Positions 1 to 5,161 of a stretch of DNA of 5,161 bases are shown in pieces. The notes below the pieces were generated by a model, which worked only from the letters and a program-made list of their open reading frames with translations, had not been told where the DNA came from and did not search any database. A program made the translations under genes and the position numbers. This DNA comes from Acidobacteriaceae bacterium (GTDB lineage: Bacteria > Acidobacteriota > Terriglobia > Terriglobales > Acidobacteriaceae), in assembly GCA_027306745.1 (NCBI GenBank), contig DAHUZD010000152.1:1-5161 (forward strand). The letters run 5' to 3'. How positions within the stretch are numbered: the stretch's first letter is position 1; each line of letters starts with the position of its first letter.

Positions 1-787
1 AAAAGCGCGCCAGCACGGGAGAATTTTTTTCAGCCGAGGCAGCGATAGGCAGCAGGCGATACTCAGCCTGTTGCGAGGCGCCATAGGTGTGGATGCGGCG
101 GTGGAGACGCGGCAGAATCGTGGCCAGCATCGGATCATCCAAGCAGACTGTGCTGGCGCCGTAAAAGGGAACCCGGTCCATAAACTCGACAAAGGCGTCT
201 TCCACATCGCGCAGATCGCGATAGCAATCCATGTGTTCGCGGTCGAGGTTGGTTACCACGGCTAAAATTGGCGGCAGCTTCAAAAAGCTGCGGTCGCTTT
301 CATCGGCCTCAGCCACCATGTATTCGGACTTGCCCAGCCGCGCATTGGAACCGAGCGCATCGACGCGCCCGCCCACGACCACCGTTGGGTCCAGCCCGCC
401 TGCAGCCAGCACGGCGGCGATCATGGAGGTCGTTGTGGTTTTGCCATGCATGCCAGCTACGGCGATGCCGTACTTCAGGCGCATCAGCTCGGCTAGCATC
501 TCTGCACGTTGAATGATGGGAATGTGCCGGACGCGCGCGGCCAGCACCTCCGGGTTTTGCTGGCTCAGCGCGGAGGTGGTCACCACCACGTCGGCTGTGG
601 CGACATGCGCGGCGGCATGGCCTTCGTAGATGGTTGCGCCCAAGGCCGCCAATCGGTCCGTGAGCGGAGAGCGGCGCAGGTCACTGCCTGAGACAGCAAA
701 GCCCATGTTGAGCAGGATTTCGGCAATCCCGCTCATGCCAATGCCGCCAATGCCAATAAAATGAACGTTCTGCGATCGAAGAAACAT
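1..787 (-). CDS. murC: UDP-N-acetylmuramate--L-alanine ligase (MurC), N-terminal part, cut by the left window edge
   Basis: Cytoplasmic Mur ligase that uses ATP to join L-alanine to UDP-MurNAc, the first step of the peptidoglycan stem peptide. Reading leftwards from ATG at 787-785 gives 262 uninterrupted codons, a little over half of a usual MurC (about 460-490 residues). Residues 9-22 ([14 protein letters not shown]) are the N-terminal UDP-substrate-binding glycine loop. G112-M-H-G-K-T-T-T-T120 is the ATP P-loop with K116. E160-A-D-E-S-D165 is the acidic motif of the central ATPase domain. TNLDREHMD near residues 179-187 is the next conserved Mur ligase block. The rest of the central domain and the C-terminal domain lie outside. 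The start is firm: an in-frame TAG lies five codons upstream, no other start fits, and a partial Shine-Dalgarno (AGG, 6-nt spacer) precedes it. The P-loop has Met where E. coli MurC has Thr (GTHGKT). murC is the first gene leftwards and is divergent from the 1047 gene, so it is not fed by an upstream murG here. Family assignment is very secure. Confidence 0.97.
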   Translation of the reverse strand, partial: MFLRSQNVHFIGIGGIGMSGIAEILLNMGFAVSGSDLRRSPLTDRLAALGATIYEGHAAAHVATADVVVTTSALSQQNPEVLAARVRHIPIIQRAEMLAELMRLKYGIAVAGMHGKTTTTSMIAAVLAAGGLDPTVVVGGRVDALGSNARLGKSEYMVAEADESDRSFLKLPPILAVVTNLDREHMDCYRDLRDVEDAFVEFMDRVPFYGASTVCLDDPMLATILPRLHRRIHTYGASQQAEYRLLPIAASAEKNSPVLARF

Positions 788-916
788 GCGCTGCCTGCCC
801 TAACTGTAGCAGCCACTGTACCGAATGCGGTAGCGAATCCCGTGGAAAATCCGGGCAAAATTCCCCTAGGGAGCCAAGTTACCCAGCCGCCACACAACTC
901 TTTTGCCACATGTGCG

Positions 917-924
917 TCTATAGT
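917..924. promoter_or_regulatory. Possible -10 element(s) in the murC / repeat-protein divergent region
   Basis: The 259-bp gap 788-1046 lies between divergent genes and must hold promoters for both. The best -10-like sequence is TATAGT on the plus strand (919-924, 5 of 6 to TATAAT), but no good -35 box lies 16-18 bp upstream. On the minus strand the same spot reads TATAGA (922-917), with CTGCCA (945-940) 17 bp upstream as a weak -35. A leftward start there would give murC a leader of about 120 nt, and a rightward start a leader of similar length for the 1047 gene. Elsewhere in the gap I see only short palindromes: CCCTAGGG at 864-871 and TTCCG-CCC-CGGAA at 983-995. Inferred by eye and weak. 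Confidence 0.22.
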
Positions 925-1034
925 AGTGGCAGAGCGGGATGGCAGGCTGCAAGCAAGACCCGCCACCCAGCCCCGCCGGGAGTTCCGCCCCGGAAGCCGC
1001 AATGCAGACGCGGATACCCAGAGGCGGAATGCAC

Positions 1035-1040
1035 AGGAGG
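1035..1040 (+). promoter_or_regulatory. Shine-Dalgarno site that fixes the start of the repeat-protein gene
   Basis: AGGAGG, a perfect anti-SD match, lies 6 nt before ATG 1047. It decides the start against in-frame ATGs at 939, 1002 and 1029, which lack such a site and would put a Pro/Arg-rich stretch ahead of an otherwise well-formed signal peptide. Confidence 0.85.
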
Positions 1041-1046
1041 CGCGCA

Positions 1047-2186
1047 ATGCGTACCCTTCGTTCCCCCATCCTCGGTCTCGTGCTGGTTCTGGCCGTGACA
1101 GTGTTTCTAATTCCACCCGCAGCGCATGCAGGAGTTTTTCTCTCGGTTGGCTTTGCGCCGCCCGTCTTTCCCATGTATGCCTACTACCAGCCGCCCTGCC
1201 CGGGGGATGGATACATTTGGACGCCCGGCTATTGGGGCTGGCAGGATGAAGCCTACGTCTGGATGCCCGGTGCGTGGATCATGCCGCCTTTTATGGGTGC
1301 ACTTTGGACGCCCGGCTATTGGGGCTGGGGTGGCGGCTTTTACAACTGGCATGAAGGCTATTGGGGCAGAAATGTTGGCTACTACGGTGGCATCAACTAT
1401 GGCGGCGGTTACTACGGCCGCGGCTATGAGGGCGGCTACTGGCACAACGGCGACTTCATGCTCAATCGCAACATCAACAACGTGGGCAATCGCGTGCACA
1501 ACGTCTACAACGGCCCGGCAGGCGCAGGCGGATTCAATCGTGGCGCCAACGGCTTCCACAATGGCATCCAAGATCCGGTGCGCGGCACCATGCAGAATCG
1601 TGGGTTGATGCAGAACCACGGCACGATCCACGCTTTGGGTGCAACGCAGCAACGCGGCTTCGGCGGCAGCGGCTTCCAGGGTGGAATGCGCGGCACGGCA
1701 CGTCCGTTGATTACGGCCAACCATAGCTTGAGCCACTCTGGTTTTGCGGGCCGTGGCGGGCAAACCTTGATGGCCTCCAATCGTATGCCGCAGAGCTTTG
1801 GCCAGCGCGGCTTCAACAACGGTGGCATCCGCGGCGGCAACTTCGCGCAGCATAGCTTCGCGCAGCAGCGCAGCTTCGGCAACAACGGATTCGGAAACAA
1901 CTTCCGTGGCAATGGTGGCTTTGCCCAACAGCGCAACTTTGGTGGCAACAGCTTCGCCCGCTCTGGCGGTTTCAACAATGGCGGCTTCCGCGGCGGCAAC
2001 TTTGCTCAGCATAGTTTCGCGCAGCAACGCAGCTTCGGTGGCGGGTTCAACCGGGGCGGTGGTGGATTTGGCGGAGGAGGATTCCACGGCGGCGGTGGCA
2101 GCTTCGGCCACGGCGGTGGGTTCGGTGGTGGCGGCTTCCATGGTGGAGGAGGCGGCTTCCACGGCGGCGGCGGTGGACGCCGGTAA
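1047..2186 (+). CDS. Exported WXXGXW (YXWXXGXW) repeat protein with Gly/Asn/Phe-rich C-terminal half
   Basis: A 379-residue protein of unknown function. Residues 1-28 form a Sec signal peptide: MRTLR, a hydrophobic core at about 8-23, then an AHA cleavage site before G29. Residues 56-107 hold four aromatic repeats of the WXXGXW type (Pfam WXXGXW family): YIWTPGYWGW, YVWMPGAW, LWTPGYWGW and YNWHEGYWG. A Tyr/Gly-rich stretch follows (about 108-135), then an Asn/Gln/Gly-rich, low-complexity segment (about 140-330) with a duplicated 23-residue block. The tail (330-379) has 33 Gly in 50 residues, FHGGGG units, four His and a final RR. Only one Cys is visible (C51). I see no lipobox, no later membrane helix, no LPXTG and no PEP-CTERM anchor, so the mature protein is probably periplasmic, outer-surface or released. 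The gene stands alone: divergent from murC, with a terminator-like hairpin 26 bp after its stop. Being a real, exported protein is well supported; its job is not known. A structural or surface role is only a guess from composition. Confidence 0.87.
   Translation: MRTLRSPILGLVLVLAVTVFLIPPAAHAGVFLSVGFAPPVFPMYAYYQPPCPGDGYIWTPGYWGWQDEAYVWMPGAWIMPPFMGALWTPGYWGWGGGFYNWHEGYWGRNVGYYGGINYGGGYYGRGYEGGYWHNGDFMLNRNINNVGNRVHNVYNGPAGAGGFNRGANGFHNGIQDPVRGTMQNRGLMQNHGTIHALGATQQRGFGGSGFQGGMRGTARPLITANHSLSHSGFAGRGGQTLMASNRMPQSFGQRGFNNGGIRGGNFAQHSFAQQRSFGNNGFGNNFRGNGGFAQQRNFGGNSFARSGGFNNGGFRGGNFAQHSFAQQRSFGGGFNRGGGGFGGGGFHGGGGSFGHGGGFGGGGFHGGGGGFHGGGGGRR
1216..1241 (+). repeat. 26-bp perfect direct repeat, copy 1 (WTPGYWGW module)
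   Basis: Identical base for base to 1303-1328, at a period of 87 bp (29 codons). It encodes the WTPGYWGW core at residues 58-65. The sequence between the copies codes for a diverged module (YVWMPGAW). Confidence 0.9.
1303..1328 (+). repeat. 26-bp perfect direct repeat, copy 2 (WTPGYWGW module)
   Basis: Second copy of the 1216-1241 unit, encoding residues 87-94. No silent difference separates the copies, which suggests a recent duplication or ongoing conversion in this part of the gene. Confidence 0.9.
1812..1880 (+). repeat. 69-bp in-frame direct repeat, copy 1 (23-residue FNNGG...SFG block)
   Basis: Encodes residues 256-278, ending FAQHSFAQQRSFG. It matches 1971-2039 at 61 of 69 bases; seven of the eight differences are silent and one changes Ile to Phe. 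A shorter related unit, FAQQRNFG, lies between the copies at 1920-1943. Confidence 0.9.
1971..2039 (+). repeat. 69-bp in-frame direct repeat, copy 2
   Basis: Encodes residues 309-331, the same block as 1812-1880, 159 bp (53 codons) further on. The excess of silent changes suggests the block is old enough to have drifted while its protein sequence was kept. Confidence 0.9.
2034..2183 (+). repeat. Low-complexity GGC/GGT-rich tract coding the poly-glycine tail
   Basis: Fifty codons, 33 of them glycine, arranged as irregular FGGGG and FHGGGG units. The codons mix GGC, GGT and GGA, so it is not a simple pure microsatellite. Such tracts tend to change length between related strains. Confidence 0.8.
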
Positions 2187-2211
2187 GCATGGCCGATTCA
2201 CATAACTCTGC

Positions 2212-2250
2212 AAAGCGGTCACGGGAGATGGATCCTGTGGCCGCTTTCTT
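2212..2250 (+). terminator. Probable intrinsic terminator after the repeat-protein gene
   Basis: AAAGCGGTCAC (2212-2222) pairs with GTGGCCGCTTT (2237-2247): 11 bp with a single T-G wobble around a 14-nt loop, running into TTTCTT at 2245-2250. It starts 26 bp after the stop codon. The T-run is interrupted and the loop is long, so efficiency is uncertain, but position and stem fit a Rho-independent terminator that insulates secA. Confidence 0.6.
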
Positions 2251-2384
2251 GGCTGTCGCCCAACGCTGGATCCCTGTTTCTGCTGCGGCTCGACTAAACT
2301 AAAGACAGCCACTCCCAGCACCGGCTGCGCAGGCCTCACCCTGCTGTGCGGCGGGGGGACGAACGCGCAAAGGAAACTTCCAGC
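2251..2384 (+). promoter_or_regulatory. secA leader region with ribosome-binding site; promoter not clearly recognised
   Basis: This 134-bp stretch should hold the secA promoter if the hairpin before it terminates. The only AT-rich patch is around 2293-2304, with TAAACT at 2295-2300 as a poor -10 candidate and no convincing -35. Short stems can form at 2316-2327 (CAGC/GCTG) and 2329-2344 (GCAGG/CCTGC). AAGGA at 2370-2374 is the likely Shine-Dalgarno, 10 nt before TTG 2385. None of the short stems covers it. Confidence 0.4.
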
Positions 2385-5161
2385 TTGATTAACGCCGTAC
2401 TCGCCAAAATTTTTGGAACCAGCAATGAACGCGCCGTGAAGCGCATGCTGCCCGTGGTGGCCGCCATCAATGCGCTGGAGCCGCAGATGCAGCAGCTCAC
2501 CGACGCGCAGCTTGCCGCCAAGACGGAGGAGTTCCGTGCCCGCATCCGCGAGCGGATCGCCGGCATTGACGATCCAGAGGAGCGCACGCGCGTCGAGAAC
2601 GAGGCGCTGAACGATCTGCTGCCAGAGGCCTTTGCCGTGGTGCGCGAGGCCGGACGCCGCGTGTTGCAGATGCGCCACTTTGATGTGCAGTTGATCGGCG
2701 GCATGGTGCTGCACCAGGGCAAGATCGCCGAAATGAAAACCGGCGAAGGCAAAACGCTGGTGGCCACGCTGCCGTGTTATTTGAATGCGCTGGCTGGCCA
2801 CGGCGTACATGTGGTCACGGTGAATGACTACCTGGCCAAGCGTGACGCGGAGTGGATGGGCAAGCTGCATACCTTCCTCGGCCTCACGGTGGGCGTGATC
2901 GTGCATGATCTGGATGATGTGCAGCGCCGGGCCGCCTATGCCGGTGACATCACCTATGGCACCAACAATGAGTTTGGCTTCGACTACCTGCGCGACAACA
3001 TGAAGTTTGAGCTGGCCGATTGTGTGCAACGCGGCCAGCACTTCGCCATCGTGGACGAAGTGGACTCGATCCTGATCGATGAAGCGCGCACGCCGCTCAT
3101 TATCAGCGGCCCCACCGACCAGACCACGGACAAGTACGAGCGCGTTTGCAAATTTATTCCGCAACTGGAGATGGGCGAGGAGATTGAGAATTTAGACGAG
3201 AAAATTCTCACCGGCGATTACGTAGTGGATGAAAAGCACCGCACCATCGGCGTGACCGATGAGGGCTGGGTAAAGATTGAAAAGCTGCTGGGCATTGAGA
3301 GCATCGCTGACCCTGAAAATTGGGATCTGAAGCATTATGTGGAGACGGCCATCAAGGCGCACGCCCTGTACAAGCGCGATGTGCAGTACGTGGTCAAAGA
3401 CGGAGAGATTATCATCGTCGATGAGTTTACGGGCCGCTTGATGCCGGGCCGCCGTTGGTCGGATGGCCTGCATCAATCGATCGAAGCCAAGGAAGGCGTC
3501 GCCGTCCGCCGCGAAGATCAGACGCTGACCACGATCACCTTTCAGAATTATTTTCGCCTTTTCAAAAAACTAGCCGGTATGACCGGAACAGCCGAGACCG
3601 AAGCAGCGGAGTTCGACAAGATTTACAGGCTTGAAATTGTCGTGATTCCGACAAACAAGCCGATGCGCCGCTTGGAAAATCCTGACGTGGTCTTCCGCAC
3701 AGCCAAGGAAAAATACTTTGCCGTGGCCGATGAGATCGCGCGGCTGCATGAGCAGAAGCAGCCTGTGCTGGTCGGCACCACATCCATTGAGAAATCGGAA
3801 TTGCTCTCGCAGATTTTGCAGCGCAAGGGTGTGCGTCATGTGGTGCTGAACGCGAAGTATCACGAGCGCGAAGCCGAGATTGTGGCGCAGGCCGGACGCC
3901 TCGGCATGGTCACCATTGCCACCAACATGGCCGGACGCGGCACCGATATTTTGTTGGGCGGCAATGCCGAGTTCATGGCCAAGCAGGAGCTGGTGAAAAA
4001 GGGCCGCGCGCGATCGGTGAACGCAGCGGAGGGAGCCATTTCGCCCGTAGCTCCGGCGGGCAGCACGAGCTTTTATTACCAGGGGCAGGAGTTTGAGTGC
4101 GCCGAGACGGAGTGGAAGCAGGCCCTGGCCGCGCATGATGCCCAGGCTGCTGAAGAGCGCGCAGCGGTGAACGAGGCCGGCGGTCTGTTCATCATTGGCA
4201 CGGAGCGGCATGAGTCCCGCCGCGTGGACAACCAGTTGCGCGGACGCGCTGGACGCCAGGGCGACCCGGGTGCTTCGCGCTTCTTCCTTTCGCTGGAAGA
4301 TGACCTGATGCGCATCTTTGCGCGCGAGTGGGTCTCCACGCTGTTACAGCGCATGGGCATGGAAGAGGGAATGCCCATCGAGTCCAAGATGATCTCGCGG
4401 CGCATTGAGGCTGCGCAGAAGGCCGTCGAGGCGCAAAATTTCGAATCGCGCAAGCACGTGCTGGAATACGACGACGTGATGAACAAGCAGCGCGAGGCCG
4501 TCTATGGCCTGCGCCGCCAGTTGCTGGAAGGGTTAGACGAAAAGCAGCTCATCATCGAAGAGTATGTGACCACGCTGCTGAGCAACGCTCTCGATGTGTA
4601 TGCGCCGGAACGCATCCATCCCGACCAGTGGGATTTGAAGGCGTTGAAGGATCAGTTGATCGTGCAGTTCGGCTTTGACCTGGAGGTCGAAGGCGTCGCT
4701 GCACACGAGTTGAACCGCCATGAGCTGGGCGAGGCGCTTTTTGACGGACTGAAGCAACGCTATGCGGCCAAGGAGCAGATCGTCGGTGCGCAGGCCATGC
4801 GCCACCATGAGCGCATGATTATGCTCAGCGTGCTGGATGGATTGTGGAAGGATCATCTGCTGGCGATGGACCAGCTCAAGGAAGGCATTGGCCTGCGCGG
4901 TTACGGCCAGCAGGATCCTTTGATCGAGTACAAGCGCGAATCCTTCGAGGCCTTTGAAGCGATGATGACCCGCTTCCAAGAGGATACGGTGCGCATTCTG
5001 TACCGCATGCAGATCGTCGGACCGGATGGCAAGGAGATCGCCGTGCCGTCGCGTCCGCAGCCGCAGCGCATGGTTTTGCAGGGTGGATCGGCAACAGCGG
5101 CAGAGCCGGCCTCATCTTCACCTGAGATTGCGGTGCGTGCGCCGATGCGCAGTCCGGCGAC
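2385..5161 (+). CDS. secA: Preprotein translocase ATPase SecA, C-terminus cut by the right window edge
   Basis: The motor ATPase that pushes unfolded preproteins through SecYEG. 925 codons are present with no stop; bacterial SecA is usually about 830-1000 residues, so only a short C-terminal part is missing. The TTG start is chosen because MINAVLAKIFGTSNER then lines up with the E. coli N-terminus (from memory) and AAGGA lies 10 nt upstream. The in-frame GTG at 2346 would add 13 residues, and a stop at 2295 closes the frame. Landmarks: Walker A MKTGEGKT at 117-124 (K123); VNDYLAKRD; TYGTNNEFGFDYLRDN; Walker B DEVD at 224-227 followed by SILIDEARTPLIISG; the preprotein cross-linking region between the NBD1 halves; ITFQNYFRLF at 384-393 and GMTGTAET; NMAGRGTDI with R518; QLRGRAGRQGD at 617-627; the scaffold helix with LDGLWKDH at 817-824. 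From about 880 the sequence turns into a Pro/Ala/Ser linker. The C-terminal zinc motif, if present, lies outside. Residues 527-598 form a longer than usual insertion in NBD2. Confidence 0.99.
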   Translation, partial: MINAVLAKIFGTSNERAVKRMLPVVAAINALEPQMQQLTDAQLAAKTEEFRARIRERIAGIDDPEERTRVENEALNDLLPEAFAVVREAGRRVLQMRHFDVQLIGGMVLHQGKIAEMKTGEGKTLVATLPCYLNALAGHGVHVVTVNDYLAKRDAEWMGKLHTFLGLTVGVIVHDLDDVQRRAAYAGDITYGTNNEFGFDYLRDNMKFELADCVQRGQHFAIVDEVDSILIDEARTPLIISGPTDQTTDKYERVCKFIPQLEMGEEIENLDEKILTGDYVVDEKHRTIGVTDEGWVKIEKLLGIESIADPENWDLKHYVETAIKAHALYKRDVQYVVKDGEIIIVDEFTGRLMPGRRWSDGLHQSIEAKEGVAVRREDQTLTTITFQNYFRLFKKLAGMTGTAETEAAEFDKIYRLEIVVIPTNKPMRRLENPDVVFRTAKEKYFAVADEIARLHEQKQPVLVGTTSIEKSELLSQILQRKGVRHVVLNAKYHEREAEIVAQAGRLGMVTIATNMAGRGTDILLGGNAEFMAKQELVKKGRARSVNAAEGAISPVAPAGSTSFYYQGQEFECAETEWKQALAAHDAQAAEERAAVNEAGGLFIIGTERHESRRVDNQLRGRAGRQGDPGASRFFLSLEDDLMRIFAREWVSTLLQRMGMEEGMPIESKMISRRIEAAQKAVEAQNFESRKHVLEYDDVMNKQREAVYGLRRQLLEGLDEKQLIIEEYVTTLLSNALDVYAPERIHPDQWDLKALKDQLIVQFGFDLEVEGVAAHELNRHELGEALFDGLKQRYAAKEQIVGAQAMRHHERMIMLSVLDGLWKDHLLAMDQLKEGIGLRGYGQQDPLIEYKRESFEAFEAMMTRFQEDTVRILYRMQIVGPDGKEIAVPSRPQPQRMVLQGGSATAAEPASSSPEIAVRAPMRSPA

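Noticed and set aside
803..820. Extended -10-like TGCTACAGT on the minus strand and an ACTGTA direct repeat with 12-bp period as a murC promoter or operator
   Set aside because: Transcription would start within about 10 nt of the murC ATG and leave out its ribosome-binding site. The repeat is only 6 bp and could be chance.
939..1046. Upstream ATG at 939 (and 1002, 1029) as start of the repeat-protein gene
   Set aside because: No good ribosome-binding site precedes them, and they would add a Pro/Arg-rich stretch before the signal peptide. ATG 1047 has AGGAGG at 6-nt spacing.
761..1249. Plus-strand open frames of 60-160 codons across the murC start region and the repeat-protein 5' end
   Set aside because: They overlap stronger genes in other frames, lack ribosome-binding sites and show no domain; they are high-GC shadows.
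1812..2183. Repeats in the Gly-rich gene as a CRISPR array or mobile element
   Set aside because: The repeats are in frame, vary by silent changes, have no spacer pattern, and sit inside one uninterrupted coding sequence.
2229..2273. Two TGGATCC copies downstream of the repeat-protein gene
   Set aside because: Seven-base matches in a short region; one is in the hairpin loop. No further structure supports a binding site.
2346..2384. In-frame GTG at 2346 as the secA start
   Set aside because: It would add a charged 13-residue extension not seen in the E. coli protein I compared from memory, and TTG 2385 has a suitable ribosome-binding site.
1107..3164. A 685-codon open frame on the minus strand opposite the repeat protein and secA
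   Set aside because: It lies antisense to two well-supported genes, is rich in Ala/Val/Glu runs that mirror Gly/Asn/Phe codons on the other strand, and has no recognisable domain. High GC removes stops in this frame.

Overview
The window looks like an ordinary chromosomal segment of a moderately GC-rich (about 60% by eye) Gram-negative-type bacterium. The best guess is Acidobacteriota (Terriglobia/Acidobacteriaceae). That guess rests on the protein style of MurC and SecA and on a secreted, Gly/Asn/Phe-rich WXXGXW-repeat protein of a kind I recall as common in that phylum. I could not search a database, so the taxon is inference.

Layout: (1) bases 1-787, minus strand, hold the N-terminal 262 codons of murC (UDP-N-acetylmuramate--L-alanine ligase), which runs off the left edge. 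(2) 788-1046 is a 259-bp divergent intergenic region with one plausible -10-like element at 917-924 and a strong Shine-Dalgarno for the rightward gene. (3) 1047-2186, plus strand, encodes a 379-residue exported protein: a signal peptide, four WXXGXW-type repeats, an Asn/Gln/Gly-rich middle with a duplicated 23-residue block, and a tail that is two-thirds glycine. (4) 2187-2384 is a 198-bp gap with a terminator-like hairpin at 2212-2250 and a ribosome-binding site before secA. (5) 2385-5161, plus strand, holds the first 925 codons of secA, which begins with a TTG start and runs off the right edge.

The three genes are all linked to the cell envelope: MurC builds peptidoglycan precursors, SecA drives Sec export, and the middle protein carries a Sec-type signal peptide and so would be a SecA client. 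There is no sign that they form one operon. murC is divergent, and a probable terminator separates the repeat protein from secA. I see no RNA gene, mobile element, CRISPR array or defence system, and nothing that clearly amounts to a new biological system. The most individual element is the WXXGXW/Gly-rich exported protein and its repeat structure.
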